Translations under genes and position numbers: made by a program
Notes under the pieces: generated by a model
Told to the model about the DNA's origin: nothing
Databases searched by the model: none
The model's input: only the letters and a program-made list of their open reading frames with translations
DNA from: Serripes groenlandicus
Lineage: Eukaryota > Mollusca > Bivalvia > Cardiida > Cardiidae
DNA: 64,000 nt
Direction of reading: 5' to 3'
Assembly: GCA_031761405.1 (NCBI GenBank)
Contig: JASEVX010000013.1
Coordinates: 48,876,852-48,940,851 of the forward strand
Part shown: in pieces, positions 52,776 to 62,786 of the stretch
How the letters are laid out: each line of letters starts with the position of its first letter
Numbering within the stretch: position 1 is the first letter of the stretch

Positions 52776-52896
52776 CACTCTGGTGATCGATTAAGGGTCA
52801 TATTGACCCTCTTGTTTAATTCATTAGTAAACGATTTATAAATCTAAGAAACGTATACGTATTAAAACCATATCTATGTTTATAGCAATTAATTAA

Positions 52897-52968
52897 GGTT
52901 CCATGGTGTAATGGTTAGCACTCAGGACTCTGAATCCTGCGATCCGAGTTCAAATCTCGGTGGAACCT
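52897..52968 (+). tRNA. tRNA-Gln (anticodon CTG), intact
   Basis: The 72-nt sequence is identical to the 50704 gene by eye, with all four arms paired and the B box GAGTTCAAATCTC. A T5 run lies 3 nt downstream. The 110 bp that follow recur after the 53554 gene, so these two belong to a separate duplication from the copies at 50.5-51.0 kb. Confidence 0.93.
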
Positions 52969-53078
52969 GATTTTTGTCATGTTCATTTTTGTTCCTTTTC
53001 TTGTAGTTAAGAAAAACTTATTCGACCACTATTTATGAATCAAACTTAAAGTCTTTAAACATAAGTCTTTATACATAA

Positions 53079-53106
53079 TCCTGCGATCCGAGTTCAAATC
53101 TCGGTG
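53079..53106 (+). pseudogene. tRNA-Gln 3' fragment
   Basis: A 28-nt piece covering the 3' side of the anticodon stem, variable loop and T arm, ending at CTCGGTG with no acceptor strand. It sits where the duplicated flank of the 53554 gene leads to another tRNA copy (53744), so it is the worn-down counterpart. Confidence 0.8.
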
Positions 53107-53172
53107 ATTTTTTTATCCAATGAAAACGAATACCTTCTAAAATTTGTATTTATTAAAGCTTTGAAATAAACA

Positions 53173-53244
53173 GGTTCCATGGTGTAATGGTAAGCTTTTC
53201 TGACTCCAAATTCTGCGATCTCACTTCAAATCTCGATGGGACCA
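53173..53244 (+). pseudogene. Decayed tRNA-Gln
   Basis: The 5' half (GGTTCCATGGTGTAATGG) is still exact, but the anticodon arm does not pair, the T arm has mutated (TCACTTCAAATCTCGA) and the acceptor 3' strand reads TGGGACC. No dependable anticodon can be read. Confidence 0.8.
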
Positions 53245-53389
53245 AATTTATTTTATTTTTTTCCTTTCCTTGTAATGAAGTCAAACTTATTTGACCACTT
53301 TTTATGAAACAAAGTTGAAGTATTTTAAATAAGTAAGTAAATGTTTTATTATAGTATATCAACAAAACAATAGTACCGAAATAAATAAA

Positions 53390-53516
53390 TAGCACCCGGG
53401 CTTTTAAGTCGCTTTCAAAAAGTATCGCACCCGGACTCAGTTGTATCTAACTTTGTCTGCTCTCCAAATAGTTAATTCTGTACGGAGAGGGTAAATAAAA
53501 ACAAACAGACAAACGT
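53390..53516 (+). mobile_element. SINE-C 3' part
   Basis: GTATCGCACCCGGACTCAGT, GTCTGCTCTCCAAATAGTTA, GGGTAAATAAAAACAAACAG; the head is missing. Lies between tRNA copies. Confidence 0.85.
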
Positions 53517-53553
53517 ATTCAACATGTGTGCTTGTTCGTTAACAACTAAGTGA

Positions 53554-53625
53554 GGTTCCATGGTGTAATGGTTAGCACTCAGGACTCTGAATCCTGCGAT
53601 CCGAGTTCAAATCTCGGTGGAACCT
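53554..53625 (+). tRNA. tRNA-Gln (anticodon CTG), intact
   Basis: 72 nt, all stems paired, anticodon CTG, T5 terminator just downstream. The 3' flank duplicates that of the 52897 gene, including a pyrimidine-rich stretch and the phrase ATTTATGAATCAAAC, so gene and flank were copied together. Confidence 0.93.
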
Positions 53626-53743
53626 GATTTTTGTCATATTCCTTTTTGTTCCCTTTCTTGTAGTAAAGGTAAAACTTATTCGACCACTATTTATGAATCA
53701 AACTTAAAGTCTTTAAACATAAGTCTTTATACATAAGCACGAA

Positions 53744-53807
53744 GTTTCCATGGTTAGCACTCAGGACTTTGAATCCTGCGATCCGTGTTCAAATCTCGGT
53801 GGAACCT
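53744..53807 (+). pseudogene. tRNA-Gln (TTG) with 8-nt D-arm deletion
   Basis: Anticodon arm intact with TTG and acceptor nearly intact, but eight nucleotides of the D arm are missing (CCATGGTTAGCAC) and one base of the B box is changed (CCGTGTTC). Loss of the A box makes transcription unlikely. Confidence 0.8.
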
Positions 53808-53966
53808 ATTTCTTTCATAATTACTTTTTATAAAAAAAACCCACCTTATTTGACCACTAGTTAGGATGAATTTTTTTTAAAGTTAAATTCTTTAAACAAA
53901 AAAACACCTTATTTGACCACTAGTTAGGATGAATTAAAGTTAAATTCTTTAAACATATCAAACAAG

Positions 53967-54038
53967 GGTTCAATATTGTCTTGGTTAGCACTCAAGACTC
54001 ACAATCTTGCGAGCCGAGAGCAAATCTCTTTGGAAACT
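53967..54038 (+). pseudogene. tRNA-Gln-derived copy with CAC anticodon
   Basis: A 72-nt Gln-like body. The anticodon stem has changed on both sides yet still pairs (CAAGA/TCTTG instead of CAGGA/TCCTG) around loop CTCACAA, giving CAC, a valine anticodon. The acceptor (GGTTCAA versus TTGGAAACT) and the T arm (GAGAGCAAATCTC) are broken, so it is most likely dead. Confidence 0.7.
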
Positions 54039-54143
54039 GATATTTATTTTGTTTGTTTGGTTACAAAGTTTAACTTATTTGACCACTTATAATGAATCAA
54101 TTCTTAAAAGCAGCAAACCACGTGAAGCAAAGGTCTATACATA

Positions 54144-54215
54144 GGTTTCATGGTGTAATGGTTAGCACTCAGTACTCTTACTCCTGTGATCTTTGTTCAT
54201 ATCTCGGTGGAAGAC
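54144..54215 (+). pseudogene. Decayed tRNA-Gln
   Basis: The D arm is intact (TGGTGTAATGGTTAGCACTC), but the anticodon stem (CAGTA/CTCCTG), T arm and acceptor 3' end are mutated. Last recognisable member of the cluster. Confidence 0.75.
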
Positions 54216-54336
54216 AAACTTATTTGACCACCTAAAATGAAAAGTATAGCCTCTAGACAATAATTAATAAAAGCGGTACCGATTTCAAATCTTTTTTTAT
54301 TTATTTTTCTTATTTCTTGAGTCGTTGGGGAGTGGA

Positions 54337-54557
54337 ATCCGCTGTGGTCGAGTGGTTAGCGTCGGGGATTTCGAAACCGGGCGCCCCGGGTTCGATCCCC
54401 AGTCGCGGCACTACGGCCATGGTGGAGTGCCCTTGGGCAATGCACATTTACTAGCCTAGTACTGGTTTGTTTACCCAGGGATCATGAATACGTGAACTGT
54501 CGCCGTGATATAACTGAAATAATGTTGAAAGCGGCGTAAAACACAAATAAATAAATT
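54337..54557 (+). mobile_element. SINE-B, complete
   Basis: Head CCGCTGTGGTCGAGTGGTTA, B box CCCGGGTTCGATCCCCAG, body CATGGTGGAGTGCCCTTGGG, GCGGCGTAAAACACAAATAA. The reference copy for the family here. Confidence 0.92.
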
Positions 54558-54954
54558 GAGTCGCTGGTAGCTGATCGAGTCCCAGCGTCATGATCAATTT
54601 TACCTTTTGCGACGCTGTTTTTAAAAAATCATCCACCGCAGATGATTCCAAATGCGTTTGTTTGCTAGTAGGAAAGCGTAAAGACAGATACAATTAGCAA
54701 AATCTATGTTACACATACGCAATAGGGCGTTGAGGAGTGCTTATCGAATTTGTTTGATTTCTTGAGACATTAGTAGCTGGCTGTATCCGTACGTTTTGAT
54801 CAATTCATTCTTTTGTCACCCTGTTTGCTGCAGACGCCTCCAAATGCATCTGCAAGTGGGAACGGGTTAAGACAGTTTAAATTGGCTTTATATATGCTAC
54901 ACATAAGGACGAGGTCGGTAACGATTGCTTATTTAATTTTTCTGCAATAGCTGA

Positions 54955-55835
54955 TTAACCTAGGTTTTGACTTAGATGTTAAACAACTGATCTAGATTGT
55001 AGACCAATCAAATGTTGTATTCAATAAATAATGGCGAAGAAATAAAGGAAATGAAACGTCTTGATTGGTTCATAGTTAAGTTGGTGATCCCACGAGGGGC
55101 ACCAATAAGGGAAGTTTTAAAATGAAATGTTCTGCATACTAACCTTTAATTGGCTAAAGAAATAAAATTTCATCGCGGCACTACGGTCATGGTGGAGTGC
55201 CCTTGGGCAAGGCACATTTTCTAGCCTAGTACTGGTTTGTTTACCCAGGGATCATGAATAAGTGAACTGTCGCCGTGATATAACTGAAATAATGTTGAAA
55301 GCGGCGTAAAACCCCAATAAATAAATAAATAAATAGATAAATAAATAAATAAATAAAATTTCAGTGAAAAAAATCAGTGAAAACGTATGAAATATAATAT
55401 TTAAGAGCAAAATATTAATTATTTTTAAAACATGATAAGTTTTCAGTTATTTATCGTCAATTAAACTTATACACCTCTTGGGAGCCTCGTGTAATTCTCC
55501 AGTCATGTGACGTTTTCTCGGCCTTGAACGGAATATCGTCATGTCGCGCAAGTGTAATGGATGTTGACTTGGATTGTCAAGTGAAAGGTCTGTGGTTCGC
55601 TTCGCGGCATAGGCAAGCTTTCTTTTTCTCTCTCTCTCTCATTCATATCAAAACCAAAGCATATATATGAACTAAACCATTTATAAACCAAATATTACAT
55701 ATTCAACGTTATTGTTTTCTGTCATTCTAATAAGTAAGATAAAAGATCAAATAATATGCGCATGTTCCATTTCTAAGTGTTTACTCATATTGATCGCCGT
55801 TTATCTTTTTGAAAGATATTTCTTCTTATATCTTG
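54955..55835 (-). mobile_element. Dispersed repeat K, copy 2, enlarged by insertions
   Basis: TGTAGACCAATCAAATGTTG, CTTGATTGGTTCATAGTTAA, ATAAGTTTTCAGTTATTTAT, CTTATACACCTCTTGGGAGC and TGATCGCCGTTTATCTTTTT are the reverse of 47750-48168. A SINE-B (55173-55361) and about 220 bp near 55540-55760 are additional. Confidence 0.83.
55173..55361 (+). mobile_element. SINE-B, 5'-truncated, nested in repeat K
   Basis: CGCGGCACTACGGTCATGGT to GCGGCGTAAAACCCCAATAA with (AAAT)n tail. Confidence 0.9.
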
Positions 55836-57031
55836 ACTCGTTTGTATCTGACTGTGTCCCCGTACGTCATGATCAATTCATCTTTTTACCACACCGTCTA
55901 GAAAAACAATCCCCAGCTGCAGGAGATTCCAAATGCGTGTGTTTGCTAGTGGGAAAGCGTAAAGACAGATGAAATTCGCGAAACCTATGTTACACATACA
56001 CAGCACGGCATTGAGGAGGACTAATCTAATTTTCTTGATTTCCTGAGACGTTAGTAGCTGGCTGTATCCGTACGTGATGATAAATTCACCCTTTTGCCAT
56101 GCTGTCTACTACAGACGCCTCCAAATGCATCTGCAAGTGGGAAAGGGTAAAGACAGTTTAAATTGGCTTTATATATGATACACATAAAGCACGAGGTCGG
56201 TAACGATTGCTTATTTATTCTTTATTTCTTGTATCTGACTGGTCCCGTACGTCATGATCAATTCATCCTTTTACCACACCGTCTAGAAAAACAACCCCCA
56301 GCTGCAGGGGATTCCAAAATGCGTGTGTTTGCTAGTGGGAAAAGCGTCAAGACAGATGAAATTCGCAACATCTACGTAACACATACGCAGTAGAGCGTCG
56401 AGGAGTGTTTATCTAATTTGTTTGATTTCTTGAGACGTTAGTAGCTGACTGTACTCATATATCATCATTGCACATCTGCACGGTGCCATTAATTATCCAG
56501 AGAAATCCGCAAAACATGTTTGTTTTTTCCTGGAATAGTAATTATTACGACTACTGTGAAAATGACGTGCACCGCTATGACGGAATGACGGTTTGGGAAC
56601 ATCTCAGTCATTTACGCATTCTGTAGTATAAAAAAAAGGTGCTTTCTTATTATAGGTCCTTGTCAGGGAAAACGGTGCTTTTGTGCCTTTTTGGTGATAC
56701 ACACACCACATGCTACCAATTGACAGCAGACAACGTTTGAAAACATTTTGGAAACAGAGGTAATCGTCTAAACGGACACCACATGTGACTCATTGACAGC
56801 AGACAACTTTTGAAATCATTATGAAAACAATCGGCCAAATGGAGCAACTTCTCCCCCTTCATGCAATGCTTTCAATTCTGTTTCAACATTGTATTTCCAC
56901 TTTATTGGGTATAACACGTTTTTTTACCTGTGGGAGATATCGAAGCAGTCAACTCTTCTTAACTTGTTCCTCCATTTGTTTTTTGTTCCTACAAAAAGTC
57001 TGTAGGAGACGACTTTGAAAGCATATATCGA

Positions 57032-57273
57032 GGGGTTGGCGTGAAACGGTTGTAACTAAAAACCTATTTTGAAAACCCTGGTTTAGGGGCAATTTTGACC
57101 CCTTTGTAAACAATGCAAATTTAGGTGCCATTGCTCAGAACGAGCAATGGCACCTAAATTTCCATTGTTTACCAACAACAATCATTTAACGCTTATAAAG
57201 ACTTTATGGCGATATGATCAAACCTCGGTAAAAAAAATACTAATTTTAGTTACAACCGTTTCTCGCCAAGCCA
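57032..57273. mobile_element. Foldback element, about 240 bp, with perfect central hairpin
   Basis: TTGGCGTGAAACGGTTGTAA at the left mirrors TTACAACCGTTTCTCGCCAA at the right. In the centre AAATTTAGGTGCCATTGCTC mirrors GAGCAATGGCACCTAAATTT around AGAAC. TCGA is found at both borders and could be a 4-bp target duplication. It sits in sequence resembling worn MITE-1. Confidence 0.87.
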
Positions 57274-57436
57274 TCGATATGTGGCACAAGGGAACTTGCT
57301 TATTATGAAAGTTGTCTGCAGCCAAGGACACTATATATAACATGTACTATATAGTCCCTGCAGCAGCAGACACTTCCGAATGCGTCTATATGAGGGAAAG
57401 ACTTAAACTGTCGTACAATGGTGTTGTTTGTATGGC

Positions 57437-57780
57437 GTTTTACCGCCGCTTTCTACACTTTGACAGTTTATTTCACGGCGTTTTACGCCGCTTTTTACAC
57501 TTTGACAGTTTATATCACGGCGTTTTACGCCGCTTTTTACACTTTGACAGTTAATATCACGGCGTTTTACGCCGCTTTCTACACTTTGACAGTTTATATC
57601 ACGGCGTTTAACGCCGCTTTCTACACTTTGACAGTTTATATCACGGCGTTTCACCGCCGCTTTCTACACTTTGACAGTTTATATCACGGCGTTTTACGCC
57701 GCTTTCTACACGTTGACAGTTTATATCACGGCGTTTTACGCCGCTTTCTACACTTTGACAGTTTATATCACGGCGTTTTC
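57437..57780 (+). repeat. 42-bp minisatellite, eight to nine units, SINE-tail-like
   Basis: GCCGCTTTCTACACTTTGAC and AGTTTATATCACGGCGTTTT repeat every 42 bp. This parallels the reversed 3' end of SINE-B (GCCGCTTTCAACATTATTTC, AGTTATATCACGGCG). The period is a multiple of three, so open frames of 79-154 codons exist on both strands. Confidence 0.95.
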
Positions 57781-57787
57781 TGGTTAT

Positions 57788-57983
57788 TTAACTCTTTCAG
57801 CACCAAAGGCAATATTGAGCTTTTTGCAAACAATACTGATTCAGGTGAGTCAGCTCGTAAATCAGCATTGTTTGCCTTGTAGTTATCCAAACATTCCGAA
57901 ACTCTTATAACATATGAAATAGAGTCGCCCGACTTTGATCATGGAAGAGTCTACTTCAAACAATTCGGCGCGGAAAGAGTTAA
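57788..57983 (+). mobile_element. MITE-4, intact, TTAA both ends
   Basis: TTAACTCTTTCAGCACCAAA at the left and GGCGCGGAAAGAGTTAA at the right. Inner GCAAACAATACTGATTCAGG and AATCAGCATTGTTTGCC form a hairpin. A related interior is seen at 32960-33050 (GTCGCCCGATCTTGAGCAT). Confidence 0.85.
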
Positions 57984-58049
57984 GTACTACTGTTCCATTT
58001 ATCCTGACGCCAAGGGTATGAGAAATTTCTCATTTGGCCAGCCTGTTTT

Positions 58050-58492
58050 CGAAAGTCGTCTGCTTGTAGAAACCTCAAAATGCGACTACATGTGAGAAAG
58101 TGTTTCAAAAGTCGTCTGCTGTAGACACCTCAAAATGCGACTACATGTGAGAAAGTGTTTCAAAGGTCGTCTGCTGTAGACACCTCAAAATGCGACTACA
58201 TGTGAGAAAGTGTTTCAAAAGTCGTCTGCTGTAGACACCTCAAAATGCGACTACATGTGAGAAAGTGTTTCAAAAGTCGTCTGCTGTAGACACCTCAAAA
58301 TGCGTCTACGTGTGAGAAAGTGTTTCAAAAGTCGTCTGCTGTAGACACCTCAAAATGCGACTACATGTGAGAAAGTGTTTCAAAAGTCGTCTGCTGTAGA
58401 CACCTCAAAATGCGTCTACGTGTGAGAAAGTGTTTCAAAAGTCGTATGCTGTAGACACCTCAAAATGCGACTACATGTGAGAAAGTGTTTAT
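58050..58492 (+). repeat. 55-bp tandem array, eight units, MITE-1-end-like
   Basis: Units start at 58055, 58111, 58166, 58221, 58276, 58331, 58386 and 58441. Each holds GTCGTCTGCTGTAGACACCT, CAAAATGCGACTACATGTGA and GAAAGTGTTTCAAAA. The first part is the inner end of MITE-1 and ATGTGAGAAAG its worn terminus. Confidence 0.94.
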
Positions 58493-59189
58493 GATGAAAA
58501 AAAGGGAAAATAAATTACGTGATTCGTCTTTTAAGTTACAAGATGATATCATGAATTGGCTTGGATTTACAAAGGTCAAGAAATGATTAAAAAACCCAAA
58601 ACCAAACAAACTTGAACTCATCATTCTTCAATATCAAAATTTTTATTCAAAAATTCGAACACACTCCTACACACCTCTTTTCTAGATTGGTACCCATTAC
58701 GAGATCTAGCCATTATATATATATATATACTAAAAGTCGATGGGGGAACCAGTCTAATATGTAAACCTACAACGTTCCAAAAATGTAAATTTGTTTGGCT
58801 CCCCTTTTTATAAGTCGCAAAAAAGCTTATACAAAATATGCACTGATGGATTCGCTAATTACCTACTGTATTCATTACCTTCTCGTGTTCTTCTTGGCGT
58901 TTTCTTGACGAAAACTAATGGGCCGCGTCCTGCGATCTGGATCTGGATATGGATCTGCGTACAGTGAAGACTCAGGTGAATCTGTGCATCCTCAGAGTCT
59001 TACCAGAGTCTTCACTATCTGCATATGTATTATGTAGACACATATACATTGAGTGACAAACACATAACCCCACTTATCTACCACACATGTGACTTTAAAT
59101 GAAGGAAAACCGCAGAGGCAATAATACTCCCCAATATCTAGACGCGATTCAAATGTATATGTTCTCGATTACTTGTCTAGTTCTTCTTC
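58493..59189. other. No recognisable feature
   Basis: Between two minisatellites. Contains (TA)n at about 58716 and a short GATCTGGATCTGGATATGGA repeat near 58936. Confidence 0.5.
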
Positions 59190-59825
59190 AGAACAAACAA
59201 ACACTTAACCTCGACTACAAGAACAAACACTCAACCTCGACTACAACAAGCAAACACTCAACCTCGACTACAAGAACAAACACTCAATCTCGACTACAAC
59301 AAGCAAACACTCAACCTTGACTACAACAAACAAACACCCAACCTCGACTACAACAAACAAACACCCAATCTCGACTACAACAAACAAACACTGAACCTCG
59401 AATATAAGAACAAACACTCATCCTCGACTACAACAAACAAACACTGAACCTCGAACACAAGAACAAACACTCAACCTCGACTACAACAAGCAAACACTCA
59501 ACCTCGACTACAAGAAAAAAAACCACTCAACCTCGACTACAAGAACAAACACTCAACCTCGACTATAAGAACAAACAAACACTCAACCTCGACTACAAGA
59601 ACAAACACTGAACCTCGACTACAAGAACAAACACTGAACCTCGACTACAAGAACAAACACTGAACCTCGACTACAAGAACAAACAAACACTGAACCTCGA
59701 CTACAACAAACAAACACAGAACCTCGAATACAAGAACAAACACTGAACCTCGACTACAATGACAAACACTGAACCTGGAATACAAGAACAAACACTCAAC
59801 CTCGACTACAATGACAAACACGTGT
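59190..59825 (+). repeat. 26-bp minisatellite, about 24 units
   Basis: CTCGACTACAAGAACAAACA with CTCAAC or CTGAAC, interspersed with units having an extra AACA or CAAGC. Confidence 0.95.
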
Positions 59826-59857
59826 TGGAAAAATGAAGATGAGGGCGCCTCATTATG

Positions 59858-61632
59858 ACATCGGTGGACCGTTATGAAGTAACAGTGGAATATAGCTGTA
59901 TACACTCACCGTTTCAAAAGGTGGACCATTATGAAGTAACAGTGGAATATAGCTTTATACACTCACTGTTACAAACAGTGGACTATTATGAAGTAACAGT
60001 GAAATATAGCTTTATACACTCACTGTTTCAAACAGTGGACCATTATGAAGTAACAGTGGAATATAGCTTTATGCACTCACTGTTTCAAACAGTGGACCAT
60101 TGTGAATTAACAGTGGAATATAGCTGTATAGACTCACTGTTTCAAACAGTGGACCATTATGTAGTAACAGTGGAATATAGCTTTATATACTCACTGTTAC
60201 AACCAGTGGACTATTATGAAGTAACAATGAAATATAGCTTTATACACTCACTGTTTCAAACAGTGGACAATTATGAAGTAACAGTTTAATATAGCTTTAT
60301 GCACTCACTGTTACAAACAGTCAGCCATTATGAAGTAACAGTGTAATATACCTGTATACACTCACTGTTTTTATCAATGTTATGAAGTAACAGTGGAATA
60401 TAGCTTTATACTCTCACTGTAACAAACAGTCGGCCATTATAAAGTAACAGTGGAATATAGCTTTATACTTTCCCTGTTACAAACAGTCGGCCATTATGAA
60501 GTAACAGTGGAATATAGCTTTATACTCTCACTGTTACAAACAGTCGGCCATTATGAAGTAACAGTGGAATATAGCTTTATACTCTCACTGTTACAAACAG
60601 TCGGCCATTATGAAGTAACAGTTGAATATAGCTTTATACTCTCACTGTTACAAACAGTCGGCCATTATGAAGTAACAGTGGAATATATATTTATACTCTC
60701 ACTGTTACAAACAGTCGGCCATTATGAAGTAACAAAGGAATATAGCTTTCTACTCTCACTGTTTCAAACAGTGGACCATTATGAAGTAACAGTGAAATAT
60801 AGCTTTATACTCTCACTGTTACAAACAGTCGGCCATTATGAAGTAACAGTGGAATATAGCTTTATACTCTCACTGTTTCAAACAGTGGACCATTATGAAG
60901 TAACAGTGAAATATAGCTTTATACACTTACTGTAACAAACAGTTGGCCATTATGAAGTAACAGTGAAATATAGCTGTATACACAGACTGTAACAAACAGT
61001 CGGCCATTATGAAGTAACAGTGGAATATAGCTTTATACTCTCACTGTTTCAATTAGTGGACCATTATGAAGTAACAGTGAAATATAGCTTTATACACTTA
61101 CTGTAACAAACAGTTGGCCATTATGAAGTAACAGTGAAATATAGCTGTATACACAGACTGTAACAAACAGTCGGCCATTATGAAGTAACAGTGGAATATA
61201 GCTTTATACTCTCACTGTTTCAAACAGTGGACCATTATGAAGTAACAGAGGAATATAGAGATTCATGCACTTACTGTAACAAACAGTCGGCCATTATGAA
61301 GTAACAGTGGAATATAGCTTTATACACTTACTGTAACAAACAGTCGGCCATTATGAAGTAACAGTGGAATATAGCTTTATACTCTCACTGTTTCAAACAT
61401 TGGACCATTATGAAGTAACAGTGAAATATAGCTTTATACACTTGCTGTAACAAACAGTGGGCCATTATGAAGTAACAGTGGAATATAGCTGTATACACTC
61501 ACTGTTTCAAACAGTGGACCATTATGAAGTAACAGTGGAATATAGCTGTATACACTCACTGTTTCAAACAGTGGACCATTATGAAGTAACAGAGGAATAT
61601 AGCTTTATACACTTGCTGTAACAAACAGTGAG
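59858..61632 (+). repeat. 57-bp minisatellite, about 31 units
   Basis: GAAGTAACAGTGGAATATAG, CTTTATACACTCACTGTTTC and AAACAGTGGACCATTAT. The middle CACTGTTTCAAACAGTG is a palindrome and alternates with CTGTTACAAACAGTCGGCC. As 57 is 19 codons, two frames of 144 and 161 codons read a 19-residue repeat (EYSFILSLLQTVGHYEVTV). Stops elsewhere in the array argue against coding. Confidence 0.96.
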
Positions 61633-61699
61633 TTTAAGCAAGTTACTATTTTTTACTTTAACAGATTCGTATAGCTTAAATTACTTTGAAGAACTTTGT

Positions 61700-61955
61700 A
61701 TCATTTAAATTTTGTTTTTGTTTTTTACGCCGCTTTCGAGACACTTTTCAAGTTATATCACGGCGTTTCCTGGGTAAGTTACCAAAACTACTTTATCCAT
61801 TTTTCCCGACAACAGTGAGTGAGTCGTATTGCTAAAATCACAACCCGGAGCGCCTAGTGTCGTTTTAGAGAGTTTGGTGTGGCCATGTCGAGGTATCGAA
61901 CCCGCGAGCTCCCGTACCCTAGGCGGACGCTCCAACGCTTAGCCATCGAGGTTGT
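61700..61955 (-). mobile_element. tRNA-headed SINE, separate family
   Basis: TTTTTTACGCCGCTTTCGAG, GTTATATCACGGCG, then a reversed head with GGTATCGAACCCGCGAGCTC and TTAGCCATCGAGGTTG. SINE-B-like tail with a different, Leu-like head. Confidence 0.7.
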
Positions 61956-62108
61956 TTAAATCATTTTAATGCAGTTTATAGAAATGCGATTATCATGTTC
62001 GTGTAAGCACAACTCTGGCGCGTATTTATACGTTTCAAAGATTATTCAACCTATCAAGGGACGATCTCTACCACGGATTGATGACGTCACAACGTCCCCC
62101 TTGATATG

Positions 62109-62343
62109 TTACCCCTTTCCCACCTATAGACGCTTTCTGACGCATCTGCAGCAGACGACTTTAGAAAAAAACATGACAAAAGGAGAAATTGTTCAAAACC
62201 ACCATGTTTTCTCCTTTTGCCACGATGTTTTCAACCTTGGTCAGTAAGTATACCTACAATTATATAGATTGTCCACATGTTTGAGTAGACATGTTCAAAG
62301 TCGTCTTCTGCAGGTTTGCTGTATGTATATGAGAAAGGTTTAA
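62109..62343 (+). mobile_element. MITE-1, full length
   Basis: TTACCCCTTTCCCACCTATA, GCAGCAGACGACTTTAGAAA, GATGTTTTCAACCTTGG, right end ATATGAGAAAGGTTTAA. Confidence 0.87.
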
Positions 62344-62426
62344 ATGTAATGCTTGTAACACAGTGTGAACATAGAAACTTCATATTGAGTACTATGTCTC
62401 ATTACCACACGTATTGTATCATAATA

Positions 62427-62697
62427 TATGAGCCGTTCCACGAGAGAAAACTAACATTATGGTCTCTGCGTTACATATCGACCAAGATCAGCATGCGCAT
62501 TGCGCGCAGGCTAATCCGGGTCGTCACATTCCTTCTCAGGCGGATTGAGGTATAGAGTAATGATTCCTGAAACAGAAAATCAACAGGAAGTGAAATGTGT
62601 TTGCCCGGATTAGCCTGCGGTGCATGTTTAGGCTGATCCGGTTCGATACTTTACGCAGATACCATAATGTTGGTTTTCACATGGAACGGCTAATATA
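62427..62697 (+). mobile_element. FB-2, copy 5
   Basis: TATGAGCCGTTCCACGAGAG at the left, ACATGGAACGGCTAATATA at the right, ATGATTCCTGAAACAGAAAA in the middle. Confidence 0.9.
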
Positions 62698-62786
62698 AGT
62701 AATTTCGTGTACCTTTTTGCGTTAAATATTATGTTTATAATTAGTGTAACTTAAGTGCCCAGAGGACAGGGTGTGGTAACGTTGTA

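Larger units (their letters stand above)
54575..56480 (+). repeat. Tandem segments of diverged MITE-1-like sequence
   Basis: Phrases such as CGTCATGATCAATTCATC, CCAAATGCGTGTGTTTGCTA, GTGGGAAAGCGTAAAGACAG and GAGACGTTAGTAGCTGGCTG recur. Two alternating versions, about 200 bp each, make a dimer near 390 bp. The insertion at 54955-55835 splits the array. Confidence 0.78.

Noticed and set aside
57312..57910. 154-codon frame across the 42-bp array
   Set aside because: Arithmetic of the period; the same array is open on the reverse strand.
59855..60935. 144- and 161-codon frames with 19-residue repeats
   Set aside because: Product of the 57-bp minisatellite; other parts of the same array have stops and frame shifts.
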